Shown here: positions 35,501-44,013 of the stretch, piece by piece
Position numbering within the stretch: position 1 is the stretch's first letter
Layout of the letters: each line of letters opens with the position of its first letter
Source of the DNA: Brachypterus glaber
Taxonomy: Eukaryota > Arthropoda > Insecta > Coleoptera > Kateretidae
Reading direction: 5' to 3'
DNA: 64,000 nt
Assembly (NCBI GenBank): GCA_958510825.1
Contig: OY294048.1
Location: forward strand, 13,533,589-13,597,588
Made by a program: the position numbers and the translations under genes
The notes under the pieces: model-generated
The model's database searches: none
The model's input: the letters and a program-made list of their open reading frames with translations, nothing else
Told to the model about the DNA's origin: nothing

Positions 35501-38500
35501 CATGGGTCCCTCTGCACCTTCAGTCTTACCAGATACTACAAAAAATAAAGATTACACAATTTAAAAAAATAGTAATACACTGCCGCACATTAAATGCCGG
35601 ATATCTCGAAAACTGTACATACAATTAGGCTGAAATTCTGGTTAATTACTAAGGACATGAAGGTTAAAAAAATATATAATTACCAGCAAATTTAGCCGAA
35701 GGCAAAAAATACGGGGTTTTGTGCGGGGTTCTTTACATTTTTCAAATTCAAATATTTCGAAAACTAATTAATGGATTTGACTGATTCTTTTTTTTGTTTT
35801 GAATCTTAAACATTCTCTACTTTTGTTTGTTTTAAGTATGATTAATTTTTTTTTTCGTATTATCATCAACAAATAATGTACAACTATGTTTTTTACTCCA
35901 TCTTCTAGGACTTGCATGGTACGCCACTGCAACTATTTATCAAATTATTAAAGTATTTATTATTGCCGCAGTTTTAATGAATATTTTCTTTTTTTATTTT
36001 TCTACATTTTTACTTCTGGTTTAGGAGATATCAGGATTTTCCTGGAAGTTGTCATATTTTCAGTTAACTTAAAAAGTACTACATGAATCTGATTGATGCT
36101 GTGCTTTAAATTTGAAGCTTTACCGAGTTACGTTTTTCTTCTAATCAAGTTTATCAAAAACATAAATTGGGTTTGAAAAACTTGAGTAGAAGAAAACATA
36201 GTGTCACTCCGTCCAGCGGCAGTTCTGCGAAATCACCGTTAAGCCTCCGTCAGATGGCAATAAAAAGTTGCCCCGGGATGAAGAAACTGTAGAAGAAGAA
36301 GTAAAAGACATGAGCGTAAAGGAGAAATAAAAGACATGAGCTTCAAATAAAAAACTCTGCTGATTTAGTATTTTTTAAGTTGACTGAAAAAATGACAACT
36401 TTCAGGAAAATCCTGATATCTCCTAAACCAGAAGGAAAAAAGTAAAAAAATAAAAAAGAAAATATTCATTAAAACTGCGGAAATAAGAAAGATTGTAATA
36501 ATTTGATAAACAGTTGCAGTGGCGTACCATGCAAGTCCTAGAAGATGGGGTAAAAAACATAGTTGTACATTATTTGTTGCTGGTGTTGCGGGTGTGGCCA
36601 AAATAGCAAAAAACGTTATACTTTATGGACGTCCGCTATAACAATCTAAAACTAAGTTCTTACCGGTACTGGCATCTGAAGCACCAGCTTCAGACCATCT
36701 TCGACCACAGTTAATGGGAAACAAAGGAAAATGTAATGGCGAACGAGACCCTCGTCCAGGATATGGCAGTTTCATTGTATGTAGAGCACCAGGTGTAGGG
36801 AAAGGACCTACAAAATTATTTAAACTAGTTCTAGATTTATTGCAAGGAAGAATACATCTGTCGCCCTCTACTAAATAAAATTTAGGATATTTTTTTATAC
36901 AGCGAGTGTCTAAAATCCGACCCCCTTAAATTTGAACAGCTCAACTTAAAATTTGTAACTCCTACCCATAGTAACATTGAACTTGGACAAGTGTACTTGA
37001 CATAGTTCTTTGTAAAGAATTGGAAAATTCTTGAGCAAGAGAATTAATCAAGATTCGGTATCCAGGCTTGGGCAAGACTTTAGCAAGATTCTGGAAGTAG
37101 AGCATTCCAGTGTGTTCGTCAAGTCTGTAGCAAGCAATTTGACAAGATTCTTGGTCAAGAATCTTGACCTACTTAACTACTCAACTCAACAAGTACGATT
37201 TGATCATGATAGAGATCACTTTTCGATTTCTTGTCAATTTTTCTTGCTACATTCTTGCTCAAGATTTGTCCAGGAATCTTGACGAAGTATCTGTAGCAAT
37301 TCTTTGACAATTTTTGAGCAAGAGTCGACAGTATCTTGCGCTAGAATTGTAAAAATCTGGATGCAGTTACTTGATCAAAAATCTTGAGCCAGACTTGCTC
37401 GAGACATGACAAACATTGTTACTAGGGTAATTGATGTTTTTAGGGAGCAATTTATTTATTTTATTTCTGCTCTTTAGAGACCTATTATAATAAGGTGTTT
37501 TATGGATTGTTTTTAAGGAAACCGTGGTCGTGTAATATTTTTTAAAGCTTATTAAATTCTCTTTTGGACTATATAATTTTTATTTATGTATTTTTATTTT
37601 ATTTTTTTGTAAGTGTTGAATATTCATTTTTTTGACAAAAAAATCGTTTAAAATTAGTTTAAAAGTACAATTTGCCATAAAAATATTAAATATACATATA
37701 TCAAAAAAGTATTTGTGTTATGTTAAAGAGGGGGCGGACTTTAGACGCACTATATAAAACATCAATATTTCGTTAATATCGCGAAAAAAATAGTAAATAT
37801 GCAGAAAGCCACGCTAGTAAAGCCAGAGGGTTAATTCAAAAATAGGTTATCTCAACTGACAGAAATTAATAGTAAATCTTCTGACACACTGTGATCTTTT
37901 ATACCTTTTAAAGTTTCTAAAGGCCCTGGTGCCCTTAAGGCATCTGTGAAACCATGAATGGGGCTTTGTCCTCTATGGGGTTCTTGGTAGGGCGAAGAGC
38001 CTCTACCTTCAGTCAGAGGGCTCGATCTGGCACCTTCTTTGTACAACTCGGCACTTTTAGGGCTATCCAGGGAACCCCTTTCGGCGGGTAGCTGCGGACT
38101 AGACATCTGGGAACGGGTATCTTGCTGGTACATCCTGGCAAACAACTGTTGCATAGTGCCCATTGTACAGTCTGAATTGTGGGTTCCTCCTGGAAGAAAT
38201 ATTTTAGACTAAACAAAAAAAAAATACAATGTGGGTGTTAAGGTAGTAAGAGTTTGAACCCATCCTATATTACAAAAGAATATTATGGAAAAGATTATTT
38301 GAAAATTTATTTTTCAAAAAAAAAAATAATAAATATTTTTTTTTGCAAAACATTTTTGAAAAAAAAAAATTAAAAAAAATTTCAAAAATTTTTATATATA
38401 TATTTTTTTAATTTACATTTTGCGAAAAAAAAATAAAAAAAAGGCTAAAGGGCCTCGGTCGATGGCCAGTTGATCGGAAAATATGTTTGATCAATAAATG

Positions 38501-41400
38501 TCGATATTTATTAAAAAAAAAAACAAAACAAAAATTAACATTTCTCAATTTTTTTGCGAAAAACAAAAAATTTGAAAATTATATATTTTTTATTTTTTTA
38601 AAAAGCTTAGCCCCCTATTTTAATTTTTTAAATTAATTTTCAAAAAAAAAAAAATAAAAAAATACATTTTTGTTTTAAAGATCTTTTTTTGAAAAACGAA
38701 AATTTTTTAAAAAATATCAAAAAAGAAAATAAAAAACTGTTTTTTTTTTATTTTTTAGTTTTTTACATTCTCTTTTTGCGAAAAACATCATAACATCCAA
38801 ACCAAGCAAAAAAATGATTTTTATCCAACCTTCACAGAAACACTTGTTTTGAGCACTATTTTAAATGTCAAAAGTGAGTTTTTTTCCACTAGTTACTAAA
38901 AAATTTTTCACCCACTCTTTTACGTACAGCTTTTGATCTCACCCAAAATTAGTTACATACCCTATTAATTAAGTATTATAACTATTCTATAAATAGAAGC
39001 ACGTTAACTAAACCATAAAAATTAAAGAAAACCCCAAATTATTCTTTAGTTTTAGAATAAAATACTGTTTTTATTAAAAATTCTGTCATCACCGCGTCCA
39101 TTTTGACGTTTGTAAGAAATGTAAAAGTAGCAATTGTTTATTTTTAATAGGCATACTTAGGCCATGGCTACCTATTATTTTAGTATTAAGAAAACTTAAT
39201 CTTAATATTTTTGACATAATTTTTCGCAAAATTATAGATTTTTATTTAAAAATAAAAGGTGTTGGATAAAATAAAATTCTCAACTCGTGTATTAAGTGAT
39301 TTTATCCACTTAATACACTAGTTAAGAAAATAACAATTTTTTCTCATCACATTACTTTCTTTTATAAGAAAGTAAAAATCTATTTCACGAGCGGAGGTGA
39401 AAAATGGGAAAGCTTTTTTACTGGGCAGTGTATTTTACTGTCAAATTCGTTTTCAGCACACAAAAATACGTAAGAAAAATATAGTATGGTTAAGAGTTAT
39501 TGACTTTTTTTGTGTGCCTGTGTTATCAGTTAAAACAACGAGGGTCACTCACCTGGTGTAGCATTACATGACGGACACATCGCCATAGGCCCAAAACACT
39601 CACATCCAGCTATCGAAAACTGATACTGTAAATTGATAAAAGTTAGCAGATTCTCAGTGATAATCTGCTGGTTATGCTCCATCTGTCTCTGAGCATCAGA
39701 CTCAGTAAAAGTGTCTCCAATGCTTAAATCTTGCATTGCTGCAGCAATATGGGTTTTCACAGTATTACTAGCAAACATTGTAGATTTAGCCAACTCGTCC
39801 CAACTTTGGTGACATTGTAGTGATAAAGGAATGTTGTGAAGTTGTGATAAATTCGAAAGAGATTGTGATAACCGCAGACCAGCTGCGCACATCGTGTTGA
39901 GCATTTGTAGGTAGTAGATCCAGCTGTTGAGGCAGTCTGCAGCTGCACATTTGAGGGCGTTTGGGCTTAACGGAGGTGGAGGATCGTCAGTACTTTTCCG
40001 CTCTGTGTCAGATTGTTCTGATAAACTGCTAGACCCAGCTATATCTCTGAAAAAACAAATACTGCTGCCAACAAAATAATAGATAATTAGATTGATGTTT
40101 GTTTCTAAAAAATTACATAGTCTTAAAACAAAATTATAATTGAACAAAATTAAATAAAAAAATAATAAAAAAAAATAAAATAATGATGGTTAATAACAGA
40201 AAAAGCAAATCAATAGTTTCCAGAGAAAATCCCGGACAGGGTATTTACCGGTAAAAATCGGTAAAAACCAGGCCACAATTGCCAAAATGGTGGAAAAAAT
40301 CAAGTGGTTTTTACCGGTATTTACCAGGGTAAAAAACCGGGAAAAATTGGGAAAAACTTACATTTTTAGTACAAAATTTGAAATACAATACGTTTAATTT
40401 TCGTAGATACAACAACCAAGTTTTAAAATTTGCTCGCCTACTTAGTTACTAGGAACGCAACTGTGAATCACAGTCTTTTTAAACGACTTCCAAAAAGGAG
40501 GAGTAATCAATTCGACGTGTGACTTTGTTTTTTATGTTTGTTTCCGCATAACTTTGGAATGCGTAAACGGAATTTTATGAAACTTTTTGCAACTTAAAGA
40601 GGGCATTCATGAGGTGGTCTCGTTTCAATTTGACGCCTGGATAATGGCGGGTAAGCCGGATAAATTTAGGATAAATCTAACCATTTTAACGCAATTTCAC
40701 TTAAAAATGGCTTAATTTGGTTCTACTACAAACCAAATTTTTAGAGAAATATCGGAAAACTCGGATAAGCCGGATAACTTGATTAAGGGGTCACTCGAAT
40801 ATTACAGCACACTGAGAATCTTAAAGTTTAACAAGATTTTCTTTAGTATTTCTGCTTTTCTGAGCTTTTCTTTTTAAAAATTGTAAAAAATGGGGGGGGG
40901 GGGCTGAGAAATAGGTTACCCTAAAGCCCTGGCTGGGCAAAATGATTATTAAAGGGGGGTCATCCAAATACACAATTTTTTAATTATATTCAAATAAAAG
41001 GTATATAATTTTTGAGTAAATTATGGACCAAGGAGGGGGAAACGGCCCCCCACTGGATTATGACTATGTTACAAAGGTTCAACCAGGACTTTTCTTTGGG
41101 GCAGGGGGGGGGGGCTGAAGCCATACAAAAAAAATATTTTATTTGTCTTTGTAAGCAAATTTGTTAAAATGATTAAAAAAAATTGAAGGGCTTTGGGGGG
41201 GCTCTAAGCCCCCCTGGGTGCTTTATTAAATGACTGCTAAAAAAATATATAGCTTACATTAACTAAATGAACTTTATTTAAAACTGTTTAAGTTTATAAG
41301 TATAAAAAAAGAGAAACAAGACAGTCTGTTTTAAACAGAAACAGGTTACCGTAAAAATAAATAAAGTTTTGAACAAAATATATTGAACTTACGAGTCCAT
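23364..41400 (-). CDS. Unrecognised gene, eight coding exons, 544-residue protein
   Basis: Exons in coding order: 41393-41400, 39553-40046, 37905-38189, 36664-36807, 35374-35535, 26941-27142, 25356-25548, 23364-23510; total 1635 nt. All seven introns are GT-AG and in frame, which is strong support. Residues 1-31 are acidic/Ser-rich with DDPPPPLSP. Residues 33-145 look helical (CLNSWIYYLQMLNTMCAAGL; SIGDTFTESDAQRQMEHNQQ) and end in a Cys cluster CECFGPMAMCPSC (151-163). After that the protein is Ser/Pro/Gly-rich and probably disordered, with two RRWS motifs (exons 4 and 5), which fit basophilic kinase or 14-3-3 sites, a Ser run in exon 7, and an acidic C-terminus (DDSDNDDAPP). No signal peptide or membrane segment. 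I do not recognise the family. The 8.2-kb intron 5 contains another gene on the opposite strand. Confidence 0.85.
23573..23854. mobile_element. Short CAC-ended foldback MITE, TAA duplication, in intron 7
   Basis: Left end CACAGCCAACAAAAAA, right end TTTTGTGTGCCTGTG, flanked by TAA at 23570-23572 and 23855-23857. Arms carry CGCTGAACCGAATCT and ATTCGGATTCAGCG, the family motif. 282 bp. Confidence 0.85.
24403..24431. repeat. Perfect 29-bp palindrome around one G
   Basis: ATGTATCAGACATA-G-TATGTCTGATACAT, without mismatches. Just upstream (about 24288-24326) is another hairpin, AGGCGTCCTTCACT...AGTGAAGGACGCCT. Both are in intron 7. Confidence 0.9.
25356..25548 (-). CDS. Exon 7 of the 544-residue gene
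   Basis: Acceptor TTATTTTCAG, donor GTAAGT. Encodes GNWQSIDVPHSGMSVADHFD and a Ser-rich tract (KSSSSTDSSSCLSIHSRSTT). Confidence 0.85.
26073..26640 (-). pseudogene. LINE 3' end with ATT-repeat tail in intron 6
   Basis: Read on -, a frame gives KLNYRDSCRNLFKTNHILTV then IGLYVYECILFL, and the element ends in a repeated ATT tail at 26073-26092. The same segments and tail occur in the better-kept copy at 50343-51080. Frames are broken. Confidence 0.6.
26941..27142 (-). CDS. Exon 6 of the 544-residue gene
   Basis: Acceptor TTTAATTTCAG, donor GTAGAT. Encodes AVPPPVSGTISSGDGIAEAI, an SCRPTRQSIPQ segment and EERMQRRMYPGPASQ. Clearly richer in G+C than exons 2-5, mainly at third positions. Confidence 0.85.
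28064..28345 (+). CDS. Nested gene exon 1
   Basis: Start ATG at 28064 in MSATQCKMAPGTPKN; a second in-frame ATG follows at 28085. Donor GTGAGT at 28346. The overlapping + frame at 27903-28133 is in another phase and is discarded. Confidence 0.8.
28064..34247 (+). CDS. Unrecognised coiled-coil protein, four coding exons, nested gene
   Basis: Exons 28064-28345, 29254-29549, 32304-32689 and 33958-34247 join in frame (1254 nt, 417 residues plus stop) with GT-AG introns. The N-terminal ~95 residues are basic and low-complexity (APGTPKNGSG; KKRVPVSSARKFNARAPP). Residues about 100-140 contain TLYATPRPLDDLPTVDPRQK and RRVFERLLLNAWRRSK. From about 145 to 385 the sequence is a long heptad-like coiled coil rich in E, K, Q, N, L (for example VEQENASLNKTLFTSKIEME). 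The C-terminus is short, hydrophobic then acidic (AYIMLPAYIKEDEDEDEY). Such proteins are often centrosomal, cytoskeletal or spermatogenic, but no family is recognised. The whole gene lies in intron 5 of the opposite-strand gene. Confidence 0.83.
28388..28917. mobile_element. CAC-ended MITE in intron 1 of the nested gene
   Basis: Left end CACCGGACCACAAAAAAAAT and right end ATTTTTTTGTGGGCCAGTC, with GCGCTGAAAACGAATTT near the left and AAATTCGTTTTGGGCGC near the right. Starts 42 bp after the exon 1 donor. Flanks are TAA and TTA, so the duplication is imperfect. Confidence 0.75.
29022..29145. repeat. Diverged fragment of the 1140-bp repeat family
   Basis: AACGCAGTCGTCCAACCGAA, the TTTTTTATCACTCTTCAGAG stretch and the CAACTACGAAAATCAAATC stretch match 10580-10690 with a few changes. 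Confirms that the family is dispersed. Confidence 0.8.
29254..29549 (+). CDS. Nested gene exon 2
   Basis: Acceptor ATTTTTAG ends at 29253; donor AG|GTACAA at 29550. Clearly GC-rich relative to its surroundings. Encodes VSSSAIEASSTVTLYATPRP through DEALNESQ. Confidence 0.85.
29643..29919. repeat. Two adjacent related hairpins in intron 2 of the nested gene
   Basis: 29828-29919 is a near-perfect 92-bp hairpin: GTGCTACACTTTCCGGCCAA with its inverse at the right and a tiny loop at about 29873. 29643-29725 is a diverged relative with CCAACCAAACAAATTCTGTA and TTTACTTGGCCGGGCGAAAA. Probably two copies of one foldback MITE. Confidence 0.8.
30022..31266. mobile_element. Mariner-type MITE, CAGGGTGTCCCAGAA ends
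   Basis: Starts CAGGGTGTCCCAGAACTCGC and ends with TTCTGGGACACCCTG, flanked by TA on both sides. An inverted GGTTTTAACAAAACTGGAAAAGTGG-type segment inside (about 30485 and 31055) shows a second, inner inverted structure. No transposase frame. A relative occupies 48033-48583, and a left end alone is at 57893. Confidence 0.8.
31276..32268. mobile_element. Mariner-type MITE, CAGGG(T/A)TATTCAGAAATAAG ends
   Basis: Left CAGGGTTATTCAGAAATAAG, right CTTATTTCTGAATATCCCTG, TA on both sides. Inner inverted segments include GGGGCAAAAAAGTGACAT-type sequence at 31560 and 31950. It follows the previous element after nine bases and stops 35 nt before exon 3 of the nested gene. Confidence 0.8.
32304..32689 (+). 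CDS. Nested gene exon 3
   Basis: Acceptor TTTTTGTACAG ends at 32303; donor GTAAAA at 32690. Encodes VKNTLEFVEQEN through EVEGSFILQ, entirely coiled coil. The upstream mobile element ends only 35 nt before the exon. Confidence 0.85.
33240..33345. repeat. Small hairpin element
   Basis: AGAGCACTGGATAGG...GGTAGGGTAAGTAGGTAGTTT pairs with AAACTACCCACCTACCCTAT...AGTGCTCT. Arms about 40 bp, in intron 3 of the nested gene. Confidence 0.7.
33360..33930. mobile_element. MITE of the GCGCATTATCTATCTGAGT family, left end lost
   Basis: The interior matches 51785-52367 and 15747-16859 (for example TTGTAGATTGATGCCTAAGT and the right end CAACTCAGATAGATTCTGCG then CGGAGTTTACC). It ends about 27 nt before the exon 4 acceptor of the nested gene. 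Confidence 0.7.
33958..34247 (+). CDS. Nested gene exon 4 (terminal)
   Basis: Acceptor CATCTTTTTCAG ends at 33957; stop TAA at 34245-34247. Encodes GEVETLKHCKTQLEIELKDL to the acidic C-terminus. Confidence 0.85.
34726..35032. mobile_element. CAC-ended foldback MITE, TAA duplication
   Basis: 307 bp: CACCGGCACACAAAAA to its inverse, TAA at 34723-34725 and 35033-35035. Arms carry CCCGCTGAATACGAATTTAA and are almost perfect around a short AAAATTCGATGTTTTGGCAAG-type centre. Target reads GAACAA-TAA-TTGTTC, itself palindromic. Confidence 0.88.
35374..35535 (-). CDS. Exon 5 of the 544-residue gene
   Basis: Acceptor TTTTTTGTAG, donor GTAAAT. Encodes VSGKTEGAEGPMRRWSMDCA and then SNQSQERSRSTTP; second RRWS motif. 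Followed by the 8.2-kb intron that holds the nested gene. Confidence 0.85.
35866..36586. repeat. Long inverted repeat in intron 4 of the 544-residue gene
   Basis: Arms of about 210 bp: left 35866-36080 (ACAAATAATGTACAACTATG; GCATGGTACGCCACTGCAAC), right 36367-36586 as the inverse, separated by about 285 bp. Terminal duplications are not obvious. Transcribed with the intron it would form a long duplex. Confidence 0.85.
36664..36807 (-). CDS. Exon 4 of the 544-residue gene
   Basis: Acceptor AATTTTGTAG, donor GTAAGA. Encodes PFPTPGALHTMKLPYPGRGS and CGRRWSEAGASDAST; first RRWS motif. Confidence 0.85.
36900..37750. mobile_element. Element with GTGTCTAAAATCCG ends, carrying a nested MITE, intron 3
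   Basis: Left ACAGCGAGTGTCTAAAATCC and right GGACTTTAGACGCACTATA are inverted. Inside, CCCATAGTAACATTG (about 36966) and CATTGTTACTAGGG (to about 37428) bound a second element made of many AAGATTCTTG/CAAGAATCTTG-like subrepeats. Confidence 0.65.
37905..38189 (-). CDS. Exon 3 of the 544-residue gene
   Basis: Acceptor TTTCTTCCAG, donor GTATAA below 37905. Encodes GTHNSDCTMGTMQQLFARMY and then a Ser/Pro-rich stretch (SSPQLPAERGS). If the donor is skipped the frame continues to a stop at 37852, giving a possible short isoform ending LLISVS. Confidence 0.85.
38290..38790. other. Low-complexity A/T tract in intron 2
   Basis: Long A and T runs with AAAAATTTTTT alternation; a similar tract lies at 42700-43400 and at 4800-5045. 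No further structure seen. Confidence 0.6.
38821..39333 (+). repeat. ~514-bp repeat, copy 1 (intron 2)
   Basis: Begins TTATCCAACCTTCACAGAAA and ends CACTAGTTAAGAAAATA. Nearly identical to copy 2 (42181-42695) and the inverted copy 3 (47164-47681). A TTGGATAAAAT box lies inside, and the last ~60 bp form a hairpin from CTCGTGTATTAAGTG and CACTTAATACACTAG. Confidence 0.88.
39430..39522. mobile_element. Right end of a CAC-ended MITE, 30 bp from an exon boundary
   Basis: AAATTCGTTTTCAGCACAC and the end TTTTTTTGTGTGCCTGTG followed by TTA match the right ends at 23854 and 35032. No left end is found. It lies about 30 bp downstream of the donor of exon 2 (- strand). Confidence 0.6.
39553..40046 (-). 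CDS. Exon 2 of the 544-residue gene
   Basis: Acceptor TTTTTTCAG (40047-40055), donor GTGAGT just below 39553. Encodes residues 3-167: the helical region and the Cys cluster. Longest exon of the gene. Confidence 0.88.
40222..40345. repeat. TTTACCGGTAAAAA subrepeat cluster
   Basis: TTTACCGGTAAAAATCGGTA and related boxes occur four times, both orientations; intron 1 of the 544-residue gene. Homopolymer G runs near 40892 and 41106 are also in this intron. Confidence 0.5.
41393..41400 (-). CDS. Exon 1 of the 544-residue gene (ATGGACTC)
   Basis: Only 8 coding bases, then donor GTAAGT. Chosen because ATGGACTC joined to exon 2 reads MDSDIAGSSS with a clean acceptor. A different 5' exon cannot be ruled out. 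Confidence 0.65.
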
Positions 41401-42180
41401 TCTGAATATTTTCCAGTCAATTTCCCATTTAAAAATTTGTATAAAATTCTAGTTAGTAAATTGTAAAAAGCACCGTATAAAAACTATTTACACTAATTAA
41501 ACACAGACTGAGCATATTAATAGTGTTTTTTAACACTACTTTATGTAAATTTTGTGTTATCTCATTTCAACTTTTAGGAGCAAATAAAAATAAACAAACG
41601 TCAAAACATCAATTAGGAAACGTCAAAATGACTTACAGCGATTGACTTTACCGATACATATTTTCAGAAGATAACTATCTACTTTATAGATCTAGTCTAC
41701 GTAGTTGCCAATAGATGTCGCCGCCTTACTTAATTTAATAAAGTCGCCCTATCAAGCCGCGGAAAATCTTATAAAAGTCGAGTGCAGTGCAGTGAAGATA
41801 TGTACCTAATGCTACGGCGTAGCAGATACGCATTATATATTATTCACAGTAAATGGTAAGTATATTGCATTTTCCCAAATACTTAAAAAATCTGGATAGG
41901 TAACGCTTATCTAAAAGGAACCAAGCGACATTTTTAACGAAATTTTGTTAGGCATGGGAATAGGTTCTTTAGGCAAATCTAATGTCCTTAATTTCCATGC
42001 CTAAGAAATTTCATTAAAAATGTCGCTTATTTGGGGCTCTCCATGGATCTGTATTATTGCTGCAGTGAATAAATAAATAAATAAATAAGTATCCAATTAA
42101 TTAAAAAAAAAAATGAAAAAAAAAAATAACTTTTATCCAACACCAGAATATATCTACACACATCTATTGTTAAATATATT
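41401..42180. other. Upstream region of the 544-residue gene
   Basis: The promoter should be here, but no Inr or TATA can be tied to it. A hairpin pair AAGCGACATTTTTAACGAAA (41919) and TTCATTAAAAATGTCGCTTA (42010) is a repeat also found at 32745-32815. 41770-41900 belongs to a dispersed repeat (also near 51335 and 61975). Confidence 0.4.
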
Positions 42181-42695
42181 CTGTCCAACACCTTCACAGA
42201 AACACTTGTTTTGAACACTATTTTAAATGTCAAAAGTGAGTTTTTTTCCACTAGTGACTAAAAAATTTTTCACTCACTCTTTTACGTACAGCTTTTGATC
42301 TCGCCCAAAATTAGTTACATACCCTATTAATTAAGTATTATATCTATTCTATAAATAGAAGCACGTTAACTAAACCATAAAAATTAAAGAAAACCCCAAA
42401 TTATTCTTTAGTTTTTGAATAAAATACTGTTTTTATTAAAAATTCTGTCATCACCGCGTCCATTTTGACGTTTGTAAGAAATGTAAAACTAGCAATTGTT
42501 TATTTTTAATAGGCATACTTAGGCCATGGCTACCTATTATTTTAGTATTAAGAAAACTTAATCTTAATATTTTTGACATAATTTTTCGCAAAATTATAGA
42601 TTTTTATTTAAAAATAAAAGGTGTTGGATAAAATTAAATTCTCAACTCGTGTATTAAGTGATTTTATCCACTTAATACACTAGTTAAGAAAATAC
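42181..42695 (+). repeat. ~514-bp repeat, copy 2
   Basis: Same orientation as copy 1 and nearly identical. Preceded by a second TTATCCAACACC box at about 42124, as if one end had been duplicated. Confidence 0.88.
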
Positions 42696-43860
42696 CTATT
42701 TTTTAAATAAAAGAGCTTTTTTGAAAAACTAAAAAATAAAAAAAATATTTAAAAAATATTTTTTTTATGTTCTTTTTGCGAAAAAATACATTTTTTTTTG
42801 ATTTTTAACTACGTTGAATTTTATCGTTATCTTGAAAAATATTTTTGAAGCAACTATCAGGGATGCAAGAATTAGCCAAATTGGCTAATTCTTGCATTGG
42901 CTAAGCCAATACTAATTCTTGCATTGGTTAAGCCAATACTAATAAGTTGTGTGTTTTTAAAGATTAAGATTAAAAATTAGTTTTTAAATATTATATTCTA
43001 TGTAAAAAAATACGACCAGTTGGTACGCTATAAAAAAATTGTTTATGTAAATAATTCAAGAATATTTACTTTTTTAAAACTATTTTTTAAGGTCCTTGTA
43101 GCCCTTTTTACAAATGATTTTAAATTTTATTTTTAATTCTGAAAATCATGCATTGCAGGGTTAATTTTTTTTGCAAAAAAAACGAAAAAAAAAATTAACA
43201 AACTTTTTTTTTTTAATATTCATTTAATGATATTTTTTCGTAGTTTTTTAATTTTTTTTTTTAATTTCACCCCCCATAACTTTTTGTTTTTGGGGAGATT
43301 ACTTTCAAAATTGGTACAGTTGATCCTTTTAATAAAAGTATTTTTTTTTTCTCAAAAAGTTACGTTCTTTCGGAATTTTCTTTAAGTTTTTTTGTTTTTT
43401 TTTTTTAGTTTAACCCCCCATAACTTTTTTGTTTCTGGGGGGATTACTTTCGAAAACAATAAAGATCTTCCCCTCGTAGAACTTGATTTTTCCTGAAAAT
43501 TTCAAGTCGATCGGATTATTCGCTCTTGAGTTATCGTGTTCACAAAAATCGTGACATCGGACAGACAGACGGACATTCGGACGGACGAATGCCATTTCAA
43601 AAAAAAAAAATTTGTTTTTTTTCGTTAAACAAATTTATTTTTGTCTAGAACGATTTTTGAAATTTTTTGAAAAGTCCTAACTACCGTAATTGACGTCAAT
43701 TAACGTGTATTTCACGTCTATTGACGTGACTGTCTTGGCAGGGCTGTTAAATCACGCTCTGTCAAATATTTGGCAACCAAAAAATTCTAAATGATCAAAA
43801 TTTGCGTTACGTAATACTTGAACGTTCCCTTTGTTCTAACAGAGACAACAATAACAGTTA
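42696..43860. other. AT-rich low-complexity stretch without a gene
   Basis: Homopolymer-rich, with CTAATTCTTGCATTGG repeats at 42870-42930, two CCCCCCATAACTTTTTG boxes at 43270 and 43412, a GACAGACAGACGGAC stretch at 43562, and a TTGACGTCAATTAACGTG cluster at 43690. No coding frame. Confidence 0.5.
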
Positions 43861-43867
43861 CTGGTAC

Positions 43868-43897
43868 CAATAACAATAACCATGGTTATTGTTATTG
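43868..43897. repeat. Perfect 30-bp palindrome
   Basis: CAATAACAATAACCA followed by its exact inverse TGGTTATTGTTATTG, with no spacer. Confidence 0.9.
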
Positions 43898-44013
43898 TTC
43901 AGGCCTGAATATACCTACTATTTGTTTACAAACAAACCGAGATGTTGGCGATAATTTATATTAACGGTATGCGTATTCTAGAGAGAAGAGTTATTAGTTC
44001 GTTGCACGGCACC

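Noticed and set aside
41770..41860. TATAAAAG followed by a GCAGTG initiator-like box and ATG|GTAAGT, resembling a + strand promoter and first exon.
   Set aside because: The same sequence, including the AATGCAATATACT and TTTACTGTGAATA parts, occurs at about 51335 and 61975, so it is a dispersed repeat; no downstream exon continues the frame.
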